From Rahnella bonaserana (GTDB lineage: Bacteria; Pseudomonadota; Gammaproteobacteria; Enterobacterales; Enterobacteriaceae), in NCBI RefSeq assembly GCF_019049675.1, contig NZ_JAFMOW010000054.1, positions 62,001 through 126,000 on the forward strand: a DNA stretch of 64,000 nucleotides. Direction: 5' to 3'. The notes below the pieces were generated by a model. The model worked only from the letters and a program-made list of their open reading frames with translations. It was not told the origin of the DNA and did no database searches. Of this stretch, positions 9,417 to 19,305 are shown piece by piece (within the stretch, counting starts at the first letter, position 1; each line of letters starts with the position of its first letter). Position numbers and translations under genes: made by a program.

Positions 9417-10238
9417 ATGTCGCTAGAAGAATTAGAGCTGGTCTGGAATAACATTAAATCAGAAGCGAGAGCACTGGCTGAGTGTGAACCGATGCTGGCA
9501 AGTTTTTTCCATGCGACGTTGCTTAAACATGAAACGCTGGGCGGTGCGCTAAGCTACATTCTGGCCAACAAGCTGGGTAATCCGATTATGCCAGCGATGG
9601 CTATTCGTGAAGTGGTCGAAGAAGCCTATCGTAACGACGAACAAATGATCTTGTCTGCTGCCCGCGACATTCTTGCTGTACATCAGCGCGATGCGGCGGT
9701 CGATAAATATTCGACTCCGCTGCTTTATCTTAAAGGTTTCCACGCGCTTCAGGCTTACCGCATCGGTAACTGGCTGTGGAAGCAGGATCGTAAAGCGCTG
9801 GCGATATATTTTCAGAATCAGATTTCAGTTTCATTCGGCGTAGATATTCATCCGGCAGCGCGCATTGGTTGCGGCATCATGTTTGACCATGCGACCGGTA
9901 TTGTCATCGGTGAAACAGCTGTCGTTGAGAATGACGTTTCGATTTTGCAATCAGTCACGCTGGGCGGTACCGGCAAAACCTGCGGCGACCGCCACCCTAA
10001 AATCCGTGAAGGCGTCATGATTGGGGCGGGTGCGAAAATCCTCGGCAATATCGAGGTGGGCGCGGGTGCGAAAATCGGGGCGGGCTCGGTCGTGTTGCAA
10101 TCCGTTCCTCCGCACACTACGGCGGCGGGGGTTCCGGCACGTATTGTCGGGCGTCCGGAAAGCGAACGTCCTTCCATGGATATGGATCAGCATTTCAACG
10201 GTATTGCGCAGGGTTTTGAATTCGGCGACGGTATCTGA
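9417..10238 (+). CDS. cysE: Serine O-acetyltransferase
   Basis: The first enzyme of cysteine synthesis: it transfers acetyl from acetyl-CoA to L-serine. It has 273 residues, as in E. coli; the ATG at 9417 was preferred over one a codon upstream by alignment. An N-terminal helical domain (residues 1-140) is followed by a left-handed beta-helix with hexapeptide repeats (DIHPAARIGCGIMFDHATGI, GAGAKILGNIEVGAGAKIGA). The His of FDHATG and Asp of CGDRHPKI belong to the active site, and the C-terminal tail contains the MDMDQHF segment where cysteine feedback acts in E. coli. The gene is last in its series, with a hairpin after the stop. Confidence 0.97.
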   Translation: MSLEELELVWNNIKSEARALAECEPMLASFFHATLLKHETLGGALSYILANKLGNPIMPAMAIREVVEEAYRNDEQMILSAARDILAVHQRDAAVDKYSTPLLYLKGFHALQAYRIGNWLWKQDRKALAIYFQNQISVSFGVDIHPAARIGCGIMFDHATGIVIGETAVVENDVSILQSVTLGGTGKTCGDRHPKIREGVMIGAGAKILGNIEVGAGAKIGAGSVVLQSVPPHTTAAGVPARIVGRPESERPSMDMDQHFNGIAQGFEFGDGI

Positions 10239-10248
10239 CAGACGTTTC

Positions 10249-10279
10249 AGATGGCATGAATCTGCATGCCATCTTTCAG
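10249..10279 (+). terminator. Hairpin after cysE
   Basis: A perfect ten-base-pair stem (AGATGGCATG / CATGCCATCT) with a six-base loop begins ten bases after the cysE stop. The T tract is weak and interrupted, so termination may be partial or need Rho. Confidence 0.55.
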
Positions 10280-10303
10280 TTTCATCAAATAGTTACAGCA
10301 AAC

Positions 10304-10777
10304 CTATTCTTTCAGCAGTGCGCCCGGATATCCCAACTGGCGCCAGGCTTCGTACACCACCACCGAAACGGCATTCGACAAGTTCATGCTGCGGCTTTCT
10401 GCGAGCATCGGAATACGGATTTTGTGCTGCGCGGACAGATTATCCAGAATAGAAGCTGGCAGACCGCGGGTTTCAGGACCAAACAACAGAAAATCATTAT
10501 CCTGATAACTGACGGCGCTGTGCGCTGGCGTGCCTTTGGTCGTCAGTGCAAAAAGACGTTGCGGATTTTCGCTACTGAGGAACGCGTCATAGTTGGCGTG
10601 ATGCTTAATATGGGCGAATTCATGGTAATCGAGTCCGGCGCGGCGCAGACGTTTGTCGTCCCAGCCGAAACCTAAAGGTTCGATGAGGTGAAGCTGACAT
10701 CCGGTGTTGGCACACAGGCGGATAATATTGCCGGTATTTGGCGGGATTTCTGGTTCAAATAAAACGATGTTAAGCAT
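10304..10777 (-). CDS. trmL: tRNA (cytidine/uridine-2'-O-)-methyltransferase TrmL
   Basis: A SPOUT-fold methyltransferase that methylates the ribose of wobble base 34 in certain leucine tRNAs using S-adenosylmethionine. It has 157 residues. Family motifs are visible: [19 protein letters not shown] near the N-terminus, [11 protein letters not shown], and [20 protein letters not shown] forming the knotted cofactor site. It lies downstream of cpxA on the same strand with a 37-base gap. The start codon follows directly after a hairpin (10778-10800) that covers its ribosome site. Confidence 0.96.
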   Translation of the reverse strand: MLNIVLFEPEIPPNTGNIIRLCANTGCQLHLIEPLGFGWDDKRLRRAGLDYHEFAHIKHHANYDAFLSSENPQRLFALTTKGTPAHSAVSYQDNDFLLFGPETRGLPASILDNLSAQHKIRIPMLAESRSMNLSNAVSVVVYEAWRQLGYPGALLKE

Positions 10778-10800
10778 GCGTCCCCCTGATAGAGGGACGC
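10778..10800 (-). promoter_or_regulatory. Hairpin covering the trmL ribosome-binding site
   Basis: Read on the minus strand, a seven-base-pair stem (GCGTCCC / GGGACGC) with a nine-base loop ends exactly at the trmL ATG. The only good ribosome-binding sequence, AGGGGG, lies in the loop and 3' arm. This arrangement could limit trmL translation. There is no T run, so it is not a typical terminator. The regulatory role is inferred. Confidence 0.45.
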
Positions 10801-10814
10801 AGAATAGCAGAAAC

Positions 10815-12185
10815 TTAACGCTGGTGCAGCGGCAGCCAGATAATCAAACGAAGGCCGCCCAGCGGGCTGTCCTCGGCTTTGACTTTGCCTCTGTGTTGCT
10901 GAACCGCAGTATCCACGATAGCCAGCCCAAGGCCGGTACCGCCGGATTCGCGGTCACGCGCTTCATCAGTCCGGTAGAACGGACGGAAAATCTGTTCACG
11001 ATCTTCTTCACTCACGCCAGGACCATCATCGTCCACGGTGATGGTGATCCCTTCGCTGTCATGGGCGAAGTTCAGCGCAATATGATGATGTGAATAACGC
11101 AGGGCGTTACGCACGATATTTTCCAGCGCGCTGTCGAGGGCCGCGGCATTCCCGATCAGTTTCCATGGGCCCGGAGGCGATGTGACCTCAAGGGTTTTGC
11201 CCATCTGTTCGGCTTCAAACTGCGCATCGTCAATGACACCTTCCCACAATTCATTGGCTTTCAGGGTTTCGCGCGACAGCTCATTTTTGTGCTGGCTGCG
11301 TGATAACACCAGTAAGTCATTGATCATGCCATCAAGACGTTGCGCTTCATTTTCAATGCGTTGCAGCTCTTTGCCTTCGCCATGACGACGGCGCATCAGC
11401 GCGGTAGCCAGTTGCAGGCGCGTCAGCGGGGTTCGCAGTTCATGTGAGATATCAGATATGAGTCGTTGTTGCGCCGTCACCATTCGTTCCAGTGCGCTGA
11501 CCATCTGGTTGAAACTGGCACCGGTCGCGAGGAACTCCTGCGGGCCGGCTTCGAGTTCCGGATGTTGCTTGAGATTGCCGCGTGCAACGTCATCTGCGGC
11601 GTTTTTCAACTTACGCGCAGGTTTCGCCAGGCTCCACGCCAGCCAGAGCAACAGCGGGGCGCTGATGAGCATGGTGACGATAAGCAGAAGCAGAGGGCGG
11701 TCAAACATCAGGTTGATAAAATCAGACTGAGAACTGCTGGCAGGGCGCATCAGGTAAAGCTGATAATTGTCTTCGCCGTCACGAACAGAGAAGGGCCCGA
11801 CCATTTCCACACGGCCATATTTTTTCTTTTTCGGACGATCTGAGTTATCAGACTGGCCGATAAAGTTACGCACAATCTGCATTTCATTGCGCTGAGCGCC
11901 AATTACGCGCCCTTCGCTGGTGACCAGCAATAAACGCTGACCCGGCGGTGCCCATTTGTCGATAGCGCGGAACAGCCTGCGCCACCACATCAGATCATTG
12001 GCAGGATCGGTCGCCAGCTCAGCTTCGACGTGCTGTTCAATCATCAGGCCCTGCCGTTGTTCGTTATCGAGCAACGGCGTAATTTGGCGTGAATCGAGTT
12101 TCGGCACCATCAATACCAGCATTAGCACCAGGGCTAACGTAAACCAGAAAATGGCAAAAATACGTGCCGTAAGGCTGTTTATCAT
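10815..12185 (-). CDS. cpxA: Envelope-stress sensor histidine kinase CpxA
   Basis: An inner-membrane sensor that phosphorylates CpxR when envelope proteins misfold. It has 456 residues. A transmembrane helix at about residues 8-28, a periplasmic sensor domain (30-160), a second helix (163-184), a HAMP linker, the H-box with phospho-acceptor His248 ([11 protein letters not shown]), and the ATP-binding domain with N box ([11 protein letters not shown]), DDDGPGV and [10 protein letters not shown] are all present. The start overlaps the end of cpxR by four bases (ATGA), giving coupled translation. Confidence 0.97.
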   Translation of the reverse strand: MINSLTARIFAIFWFTLALVLMLVLMVPKLDSRQITPLLDNEQRQGLMIEQHVEAELATDPANDLMWWRRLFRAIDKWAPPGQRLLLVTSEGRVIGAQRNEMQIVRNFIGQSDNSDRPKKKKYGRVEMVGPFSVRDGEDNYQLYLMRPASSSQSDFINLMFDRPLLLLIVTMLISAPLLLWLAWSLAKPARKLKNAADDVARGNLKQHPELEAGPQEFLATGASFNQMVSALERMVTAQQRLISDISHELRTPLTRLQLATALMRRRHGEGKELQRIENEAQRLDGMINDLLVLSRSQHKNELSRETLKANELWEGVIDDAQFEAEQMGKTLEVTSPPGPWKLIGNAAALDSALENIVRNALRYSHHHIALNFAHDSEGITITVDDDGPGVSEEDREQIFRPFYRTDEARDRESGGTGLGLAIVDTAVQQHRGKVKAEDSPLGGLRLIIWLPLHQR

Positions 12186-12883
12186 GAAGCAGAAACCATC
12201 AGATAGCCGCGTCCGCGCAGGGTTTTAAACCACGGATGTCCATCCTGACGATCGGGCAATTTACGGCGTAAATTAGAGATATGCATATCTATCGCACGGT
12301 CAAACGGCGTCAGGCGTTTACCCAAGACTTCCTGGCTCAGATGTTCGCGGGAAACGACCTGTCCGAGGTGTTTTGCCAGTAGATACAGCAGGGTAAATTC
12401 TGTACCGGTCAAATCCAGCGCTTCGCCATCAAAGCTGGCTTCCTGGCGGCCCGGATTCAGCTGTAAGCCATCGACTTCAAGCGTCGGTGAACCATTGTTT
12501 TCATTGGTTTGCTGCTGCTCGCTCCAGTTGGAACGGCGCAACATGGCCCGGATGCGGGCAACCAGTTCGCGGTCATTAAACGGTTTTGGCAGATAGTCAT
12601 CGGCACCCAGTTCAAGGCCAAGAACACGGTCCAATTCACTGCCGCGGGCAGTTAACATAATCACTGGCGTCTGGTGGCGCTGGCGTAATTCTTTAAGGGT
12701 TTCAATGCCGTTTTTCTTCGGCATCATCACGTCAAGTAACAGAAGATCGATGGTATTATCGATTTTCTCTAATGCCTGCTCACCGTCGTAAGCCACCACA
12801 ACATTAAAGCCTTCCATTTCGAGCAATTCTTTCAAAAGTGAAGTCAGTTCACGGTCGTCATCAACTAACAAAATTTTATTCAT
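12182..12883 (-). CDS. cpxR: Envelope-stress response regulator CpxR
   Basis: An OmpR-family regulator. The ATG at 12883 gives 233 residues, matching E. coli (232). The receiver domain has the acidic pocket DDDRE, phospho-acceptor Asp51 (LLLLDVMMPKKNG), Thr of MLTARG and Lys of LPKPFND. The C-terminal winged helix (LTGTEFTLLYLLA, RAIDMHISNLRRKLPD) is nearly identical to E. coli. It is divergent from cpxP, with a perfect CpxR box in between, so autoregulation is likely. Confidence 0.97.
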   Translation of the reverse strand: MNKILLVDDDRELTSLLKELLEMEGFNVVVAYDGEQALEKIDNTIDLLLLDVMMPKKNGIETLKELRQRHQTPVIMLTARGSELDRVLGLELGADDYLPKPFNDRELVARIRAMLRRSNWSEQQQTNENNGSPTLEVDGLQLNPGRQEASFDGEALDLTGTEFTLLYLLAKHLGQVVSREHLSQEVLGKRLTPFDRAIDMHISNLRRKLPDRQDGHPWFKTLRGRGYLMVSAS

Positions 12884-12935
12884 TGTATTTACCTCTAGAC
12901 GCAAAATACGTCATCAATTGCCGCTATTCCATGAC

Positions 12936-12950
12936 TTTACGTACTTTTAC
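12936..12950 (-). promoter_or_regulatory. CpxR binding site between cpxR and cpxP
   Basis: On the plus strand TTTAC-N5-TTTAC, that is GTAAA-N5-GTAAA on the minus strand, exactly the consensus CpxR box with the right spacer. It lies 53 bases from the cpxR start and 86 bases from the cpxP start, suited to control both directions. Confidence 0.85.
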
Positions 12951-13035
12951 AAGCACTGACGCTTGTTTGCAGCAGCAGGTTTAGACTGCTTTTCAATGAT
13001 TCGCGATTAAGCGATAAAGACTTTAGGAGTATGTG

Positions 13036-13545
13036 ATGTTTAAGGCAGCTTCATTCGGTTTGGCCACGCTTCTGACGCTGAGTTCAGGTGTCGTTTTAGC
13101 AGATGGCGCAAAACCAGTGTCGGCGATGCCAGCAGAACATGATAGCACGATGTTGGATAAGCCTCAGGAACGCAACACCATGTTTGATGGTGTAAATCTC
13201 ACTGAGCAGCAGCGCCAGCAAATGCGTGACCTGATGCACCAGGCCCGTAAAGATCTGCCTCATGTAAATGTAGAACAGATAGAAACGATGCACAGGTTGG
13301 TTACCGCCGAAAAGTTTGATCAGGCCGCAGTCCGGTCACAAGCCGAATTAATGGCTCAGGAACAGGTGGATCGCCAGGTCGAAATGGCCCGCATCCGCAA
13401 CCAGATGTTTAATCTGCTGACCCCTGAGCAAAAAGACGTATTGAACCAGAAACACGAGCAACGTATGCAACAGATGCGTATGCAGTTATCTGGATTACAG
13501 CCCTCTTCTGCCCAGAAGACGAGTAGTACCAGCACGACCGAGTAA
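13036..13545 (+). CDS. cpxP: Periplasmic Cpx-pathway inhibitor CpxP
   Basis: A periplasmic adaptor that binds the CpxA sensor domain to keep it off and is lost with misfolded protein under stress. It has 169 residues with a signal peptide (residues 1-23). Two LTxxQ motifs, LTEQQRQQM and LTPEQKDVL, mark the family, and [20 protein letters not shown] matches E. coli. An AGGAG site seven bases before the ATG supports this start over the GTG one codon upstream. The 3' untranslated region carries the CpxQ small RNA. Confidence 0.94.
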   Translation: MFKAASFGLATLLTLSSGVVLADGAKPVSAMPAEHDSTMLDKPQERNTMFDGVNLTEQQRQQMRDLMHQARKDLPHVNVEQIETMHRLVTAEKFDQAAVRSQAELMAQEQVDRQVEMARIRNQMFNLLTPEQKDVLNQKHEQRMQQMRMQLSGLQPSSAQKTSSTSTTE

Positions 13546-13554
13546 GATCCCTGT

Positions 13555-13612
13555 TTTTCCTTGCCATAGACACCATCCCTGTCTTCCCCCGCCGAAAGGT
13601 GGGGTTTTTTTT
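13555..13612 (+). ncRNA. cpxQ: CpxQ small RNA from the cpxP 3' UTR
   Basis: CpxQ is an Hfq-dependent RNA released from cpxP mRNA by RNase E; in Salmonella and E. coli it represses inner-membrane protein mRNAs during envelope stress. Here the segment after the cpxP stop keeps the seed region (CCTTGCCATAGACACCATCC) as I recall it from E. coli, followed by a terminator stem CCCCGCC-GAAA-GGTGGGG and eight T residues. Only the terminator loop appears to differ. The 58-base length is the expected one. The exact 5' end is inferred from the known processing site. Confidence 0.82.
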
Positions 13613-13778
13613 GCCTGAAATCTGCGATGGGTTCACAGAAGCGGAAATTAACAAGGTGGAAATCTGCGCGTAACGAACTGGAAATATCTTGTAAAAGCCG
13701 TATGAATCAGTAAATTGCGAAGTACAGAGCAGTGTATGCGTATTCTTGCTGACTTGAATCAATTCAGCACCGGTGTTT

Positions 13779-13787
13779 TGTTATACT
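13779..13787 (+). promoter_or_regulatory. Extended -10 element for pfkA
   Basis: TGTTATACT is an extended -10 (TG-N-TATACT) 106 bases upstream of the pfkA start. No good -35 is found at the normal distance, which is usual for extended -10 promoters. Confidence 0.5.
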
Positions 13788-13892
13788 ATAGGCTCAAACG
13801 CTAGTAAGCCCTTTTGGCTGCACAAGAAAAATTCGCCCAACAGGCTGGCTCAAGATTCTTAAGAAATTGCATCTACAAGTTCAGAGGTAGTC

Positions 13893-14879
13893 ATGATCAA
13901 AAAAATTGGTGTACTGACAAGTGGTGGCGATGCCCCAGGCATGAATGCTGCGATCCGTGGCGTTGTCCGCTCCGCTTTATCTGCAGATTTGGAAGTCTAC
14001 GGTATTGAAGATGGCTACCTCGGCATGTACGAAAACCGCATGCGTAAACTGGATCGCTACAGCGTTTCAGACATGATTAACCGCGGCGGTACTTTCCTGG
14101 GTTCAGCTCGTTTCCCGGAATTCCGTGACCCGGAAATGCGTAAAGTGGCGCTGCAGAATATGAAAGACCGCGGTATTGATGGCCTGGTGGTTATCGGTGG
14201 TGACGGTTCTTATGCAGGCGCAGACTTGCTGACCAAAGAAGGTGGCATCCGTTGTATCGGCCTGCCAGGCACAATCGATAACGACGTTGCCGGTACTGAC
14301 TACACCATCGGTTTCTTCACTGCGCTGGGCACGGTGGTAGAAGCGATTGACCGTCTGCGTGATACCTCCTCTTCACACCAGCGTATTTCAATCGTTGAAG
14401 TGATGGGCCGTTATTGCGGTGATCTGACTCTGGCAGCTGCAATTGCCGGTGGTTGCGAATTTATCGCCATCCCGGAAGTTGAATTCAAACGTGATGATCT
14501 GGTTGCTGAAATTAAAGCAGGCATCGCGAAAGGTAAAAAGCACGCGATCGTTGCCATCACTGAGAAGTTAGATAACATCGAAGAGCTGGCCAAATACATT
14601 GAGAAAGAAACCTGCCGCGAAACGCGTGGCACCGTATTAGGTCACATTCAGCGCGGTGGTGCGCCCGTCGCTTACGACCGCATCTTAGCCTCCCGCATGG
14701 GCGCTTATGCTGTAGACCTGCTGCTGGAAGAAGGCCGCGACTATTCTCAGGGCGGTTTCTGTGTCGGTGTAGAAAACGAGAAAATGGTTCACGAGTTAAT
14801 CTCGGTTTGTATCGCACCAGAGAATAAGAAAAGTAAATTCAAAGAAGACTGGTACGACACTGCGAAAAAACTTTTCTGA
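13893..14879 (+). CDS. pfkA: 6-phosphofructokinase I
   Basis: A cytosolic ATP-dependent enzyme committing fructose 6-phosphate to glycolysis. The glycine-rich ATP loop [22 protein letters not shown], the catalytic PGTIDND (Asp129), [12 protein letters not shown] and [14 protein letters not shown] are all present. It has 328 residues against 320 in E. coli; the extra residues are near [13 protein letters not shown] and after residue 110. In E. coli fieF separates cpxP from pfkA, but here that gene is absent and 347 bases of untranslated sequence lie between. A strong terminator follows. Confidence 0.97.
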   Translation: MIKKIGVLTSGGDAPGMNAAIRGVVRSALSADLEVYGIEDGYLGMYENRMRKLDRYSVSDMINRGGTFLGSARFPEFRDPEMRKVALQNMKDRGIDGLVVIGGDGSYAGADLLTKEGGIRCIGLPGTIDNDVAGTDYTIGFFTALGTVVEAIDRLRDTSSSHQRISIVEVMGRYCGDLTLAAAIAGGCEFIAIPEVEFKRDDLVAEIKAGIAKGKKHAIVAITEKLDNIEELAKYIEKETCRETRGTVLGHIQRGGAPVAYDRILASRMGAYAVDLLLEEGRDYSQGGFCVGVENEKMVHELISVCIAPENKKSKFKEDWYDTAKKLF

Positions 14880-14903
14880 TACAGTGGATTACGCAATTGA
14901 AAG

Positions 14904-14929
14904 AACCTCCTTTACGGGAGGTTTTTTTT
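14904..14929 (+). terminator. Terminator after pfkA
   Basis: A seven-base-pair stem AACCTCC / GGGAGGTT with a short loop is followed by eight T residues. Confidence 0.88.
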
Positions 14930-15062
14930 GGCCTGTGTTTTTGTTATTCCAGAAAGTAATAGAAAAAAACCTTTTATTCTTTATGCGTTTCATTTTTATC
15001 TGGCACGCTCTCCTTAATGAACAAATAAATGAAATCCATAGAAACTATCTCGGGAGAGTGCG

Positions 15063-16052
15063 ATGCGTAAATGGGCTGTAGGTTTGGGATTACTGTTGGT
15101 GGCAACCGGAGCAATTGCCAAAGATATTCAGATTCTGAACGTGTCATACGATCCAACCCGTGAGTTCTATGAACAATACAACAAAGCGTTCAGCAAGTAC
15201 TGGCAGGCTAAAACTGGCGATACCGTGACTGTGCGACAGTCGCATGGCGGTTCGGGCAAGCAGGCCACATCAGTTATTAACGGCATTGAAGCTGATGTAG
15301 TCACACTGGCGCTGGCTTATGACGTTGATGCCATTGCCGAGCGCGGCCGTATTGATAAAAACTGGATCACCCGTCTGCCGGACAACTCTGCACCTTACAC
15401 GTCCACCATTGTTTTCCTGGTGCGCAAAGGCAATCCGAAACAAATTCACGACTGGAATGATTTGATCAAGCCGGGCGTGTCGGTTATCACGCCGAACCCT
15501 AAAACGTCTGGCGGTGCCCGCTGGAACTATCTGGCAGCCTGGGGTTATGCCCTGCATCACAATAACAATGATAAAGCGAAGGCTCAGGATTTCGTGAAAG
15601 CATTGTATAAAAACGTGGAAGTGCTGGATTCCGGCGCACGTGGCGCAACCAATACCTTCGTTGAGCGCGGCATCGGTGATGTGCTGATCGCATGGGAAAA
15701 CGAAGCGTTGCTGGCAACTAAAGAAGTCGGCAAAGACAAGTTTGAAATCGTGACGCCAAGCGAATCGATTCTGGCGGAGCCAACAGTTTCTGTGGTCGAT
15801 AAAGTCGTGGATAAGCGTGATACCCGTACTGTGGCAGATGCCTACCTGAAGTACCTGTATTCACTGGAAGGACAGACTATCGCGGCAGAAAACTATTACC
15901 GCCCGCGTGATCCGCAAGTCGAAAAGAAATTCGCTTCTGAATTCCCGAAACTGAAACTGTTCACCATTGATCAGGTTGCAGGTACCTGGGCACAGGCGCA
16001 AAAAGATCATTTCGCGACAGACGGTATTTTTGACCAAATCTCTAAGCGTTAA
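15063..16052 (+). CDS. sbp: Periplasmic sulfate-binding protein
   Basis: The substrate-binding component of the sulfate ABC importer (with CysTWA encoded elsewhere). It has 329 residues, as in E. coli. The signal peptide is cut after TGAIA, before [17 protein letters not shown]. Sulfate-site segments [20 protein letters not shown] and [21 protein letters not shown] are conserved. A GGGAGAG ribosome site precedes the ATG. CysB control is known for the E. coli gene, but no CysB site was resolved here. A bidirectional terminator follows. Confidence 0.96.
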   Translation: MRKWAVGLGLLLVATGAIAKDIQILNVSYDPTREFYEQYNKAFSKYWQAKTGDTVTVRQSHGGSGKQATSVINGIEADVVTLALAYDVDAIAERGRIDKNWITRLPDNSAPYTSTIVFLVRKGNPKQIHDWNDLIKPGVSVITPNPKTSGGARWNYLAAWGYALHHNNNDKAKAQDFVKALYKNVEVLDSGARGATNTFVERGIGDVLIAWENEALLATKEVGKDKFEIVTPSESILAEPTVSVVDKVVDKRDTRTVADAYLKYLYSLEGQTIAAENYYRPRDPQVEKKFASEFPKLKLFTIDQVAGTWAQAQKDHFATDGIFDQISKR

Positions 16053-16104
16053 CGACGTTTTACAGACAGGTCTTCCGCAAACAGCTCTCTTTGCGACCAA
16101 AAAG

Positions 16105-16131
16105 AAAACCCCGGCATCCCGGGGTTTTTTA
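16105..16131. terminator. Bidirectional terminator between sbp and tpiA
   Basis: An AAAACCCCGG / CCGGGGTTTT stem with a four-base loop and T runs in both directions serves the converging sbp and tpiA genes. Confidence 0.88.
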
Positions 16132-16149
16132 TGCGCAGAAGAAACAGAC

Positions 16150-16950
<801 letters not shown>

Positions 16951-17044
16951 TTAAAATTTCTGCCAAATAAGCAGATTACCTGTGCAACAGTATAGAGATC
17001 ATTGGACGTAAAGGCTTTGCTTTTTGTCATTAAAAGCCGTCATC

Positions 17045-17677
17045 TCACGGCTCGGCCAGCGCAAGCTTGACCGGTTCCACGGCGAATGTCAGACCTTTTT
17101 CGCCATTGTCTGAAATCACAAAACGCACCGCGCCCACTTCCTGCTTATAAAACTGCTGACCTTTGCCTTTCTCAATCATAGATGTCACTTTCGCCACGCT
17201 TTGTGGCACAGAAAGTGTGGCATCAAACTGACGCATGAGGTTCGCCATGTAGCTTATCGCCAGCGTGCGGGCCGCTTTCTCTTCGGCTCCCTGAATCGGC
17301 AGATAGGTGATTTGCAGCGTTTTGATTTTGCCCGTGCCTTTTTCCAGCGCCGTCGAGGCATACAGATTTTCGTTAATCTTGCTGGCGGCGCGGGTCAGGG
17401 GATTGTTCGGAGATTTATCGCTGATGGAACGGAATTCGCCAATCTGCTGAGTCGGATTGGCTTCATTGTATTTGGCGCGAAAATTAATCAGCGTTGTTTC
17501 AAACGTCGGCGCGCCTGCCAGCAGATAAGGTGCCTTTGGCATCTCTTCTGCGCTGGAATGATCGGTTGGCGGATCGGCAAGCGCGATATTCTGACCTGCC
17601 AGTATCAGTAATGCGGGCAGCGCCAGGCGTAATAAAGAGTGAGCAACAGTCATAGGGCGTTTCTTATTTTGTTTCAA
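17045..17677 (-). CDS. yiiQ: DUF1454 family protein YiiQ
   Basis: A periplasmic or secreted protein of unknown function. It has 210 residues with a signal peptide (hydrophobic core about residues 14-28, cut near ALADPP). It matches E. coli YiiQ in APYLLAGAPTF, LTRAASKINENLYASTALE, LPIQGAEEKAAR and DNGEKGLTFAVEPVKLAL. The start may be at this ATG or at an in-frame ATG eight codons later (MTVAHS); the second gives a more typical signal peptide. It sits next to tpiA, as in E. coli. Confidence 0.88.
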   Translation of the reverse strand: MKQNKKRPMTVAHSLLRLALPALLILAGQNIALADPPTDHSSAEEMPKAPYLLAGAPTFETTLINFRAKYNEANPTQQIGEFRSISDKSPNNPLTRAASKINENLYASTALEKGTGKIKTLQITYLPIQGAEEKAARTLAISYMANLMRQFDATLSVPQSVAKVTSMIEKGKGQQFYKQEVGAVRFVISDNGEKGLTFAVEPVKLALAEP

Positions 17678-17811
17678 CAGACCGATTAAAGCGGGGAACG
17701 GGGGGTAATGTCAAAAGGAGAGCGTAAAGATTCTCGCCGCCGCTGTCCGTGGGTTACACTCCGCCTGATTTAACAATTTACTCCCATTGTACTTTACGGA
17801 ACGGACTGTCA

Positions 17812-18234
17812 ATGACGTTACAGCATGCACTGTTTTCTTTTAACGGCCGCCTGGGGCGCCGCGATTTCTGGCTCTGGATGGTCAGCTGGCTGATTCTGAT
17901 GGTGGCTGATTTCTTTTTTGCCGCACAGGAATGGATTACCTATCAGACCGCCGGCTTTGCGCTGGTTGTGTTACTGTGGCCGACCGCGGCGGTGCTGGTC
18001 AAAAGATTGCATGATCGCAATAAATCCGCCTGGTGGGCCCTGTTGTTTGTGCTGGCGTGGATGCTGGTTGCCGGTAACTGGGCAGCGGCAATGCCGCAAA
18101 CATGGAGCTGGGTATTAGGCCGTCTGGCGCCATCAGTGATCTTCATCATGCTGATTATCGACTGCGGTGCGTTTGTCGGTACGCCGGGCACAAATCGTTT
18201 TGGCCCGGAACCGGATGACGTTAAATTCCGCTAG
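17812..18234 (+). CDS. yiiR: DUF805 inner-membrane protein YiiR
   Basis: A 140-residue integral membrane protein of unknown function. It begins with the DUF805 signature FSFNGRLGRRDFWLW, has about four hydrophobic helices, and keeps the loop VKRLHDRNKSAWWAL and the C-terminal GTPGTNRFGPEPD motif. The ATG at 17812 gives the family start; a longer in-frame start at 17749 adds a tail with no support. It converges with fpr, with 16 bases between the stops. Confidence 0.88.
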   Translation: MTLQHALFSFNGRLGRRDFWLWMVSWLILMVADFFFAAQEWITYQTAGFALVVLLWPTAAVLVKRLHDRNKSAWWALLFVLAWMLVAGNWAAAMPQTWSWVLGRLAPSVIFIMLIIDCGAFVGTPGTNRFGPEPDDVKFR

Positions 18235-18250
18235 TTTTGCAGGAGCAGGC

Positions 18251-18997
18251 TTACCAGTAATGCTCGCTGGTCATATGGCCCGGCTTGCGTTTGAGATGCT
18301 TGCGCATACCCCGCGTGTCTTTCAGGATTTGCTGGGTATCGCGCACCATCTGAGGGTTTCCGCACAGCATAACGTGGCTGTCTTCTGCCAGCATCTTCAG
18401 GCCGACAGCCGTTTCAAGTGCGCCGCTTTCAATCAGTGCGGGTACGCGACCGGTCAGTGAACCGGCAATCTCTTCGCGGCTGACCACGGTCAGAATATGT
18501 AATTTGCCTTCATAACGGCGCTGAAGCTGTTGCATCAGTGGCAGATAACTCAGGTCAGCTGAGAAGCGTGCGGCGTGAACCAGAACAATATTTTTGAACC
18601 GCTCCAGCCCTTGCCCTTCCTGCAAAATCGACAGATACGGCCCGATAGCTGTACCGGTTGCCAGCATCCACAACGTGTCACACTCCGGCACTTCTTCAAT
18701 GACGAAAAAACCTGCGGCTTCTTTGGTGATATTGATTTCGTCACCCGGCTGCATAACATGCAGGCGCGGGCTGAGCTTTCCTTCCGGCACATTGACCAGA
18801 TAGAACTCCAGCTCGTTGCTGGAAGGCGGATTAACGTACGAATAGGCCCGCTGGACCCGCTCGCCATCAATATCAAGAGAGAGTTTGGCAAACTGGCCTG
18901 CGGTAAAAGAATCGACCGGTGCGTTGACCGTGATGCTGAACAAATTGTCTGTCCAGTGCTCAACTTTTTTGACTTTTCCCGTCACCCAATCAGCCAT
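18251..18997 (-). CDS. fpr: Ferredoxin/flavodoxin-NADP+ reductase
   Basis: An FAD enzyme that passes electrons between NADPH and flavodoxin or ferredoxin, used in oxidative-stress defence and radical-enzyme activation. The ATG at 18997 (GGGAG site upstream) gives 248 residues, equal to E. coli; an earlier ATG at 19027 is rejected on alignment. The FAD site RVQRAYSYVN, NADP site WMLATGTAIGPYLSIL, LCGNPQMVRDT and the C-terminal GHMTSEHYW with its aromatic end are all present. SoxRS control is known in E. coli; no soxbox was confidently placed. Confidence 0.96.
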   Translation of the reverse strand: MADWVTGKVKKVEHWTDNLFSITVNAPVDSFTAGQFAKLSLDIDGERVQRAYSYVNPPSSNELEFYLVNVPEGKLSPRLHVMQPGDEINITKEAAGFFVIEEVPECDTLWMLATGTAIGPYLSILQEGQGLERFKNIVLVHAARFSADLSYLPLMQQLQRRYEGKLHILTVVSREEIAGSLTGRVPALIESGALETAVGLKMLAEDSHVMLCGNPQMVRDTQQILKDTRGMRKHLKRKPGHMTSEHYW

Positions 18998-19305
18998 AAA
19001 AACTCCCGTTGTTCCTGATTTACTCATGAATACCGAAATTGAGGTCTGATTTTATTTCAAATTTTTCGGATCCCTTATCGGTTAAATGTTATCAGCCTGA
19101 TCGGCTCTGGTTAGTCAGTATCGATTTTCGTACACCCAGCGTTACACCGCTGGCTTGTCCTGCTGCCAGTCGGAGGACGGGATAGTTCACCGCAACACTC
19201 GCTTATTCATCCTAATTTGTTAACTTATGCGCCGCAGCATGTCCGGCTGTTTTACTGGTTATTTGTTCTGCACTTTTCCAACACTGTCTGATAATGAACT
19301 GAAAA
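18998..19305. other. Divergent intergenic region fpr-emrD
   Basis: 308 bases with no credible gene. They must hold the promoters of fpr and emrD, but I could not place -10/-35 pairs with confidence. The only clear structure is a six-base-pair inverted repeat CCAGCG / CGCTGG at 19136-19153. Confidence 0.4.

Noticed and set aside
13613-13892. Possible remnant of fieF between cpxP and pfkA
   Set aside because: No frame in this stretch shows cation-diffusion-facilitator motifs; it appears cleanly absent rather than decayed.
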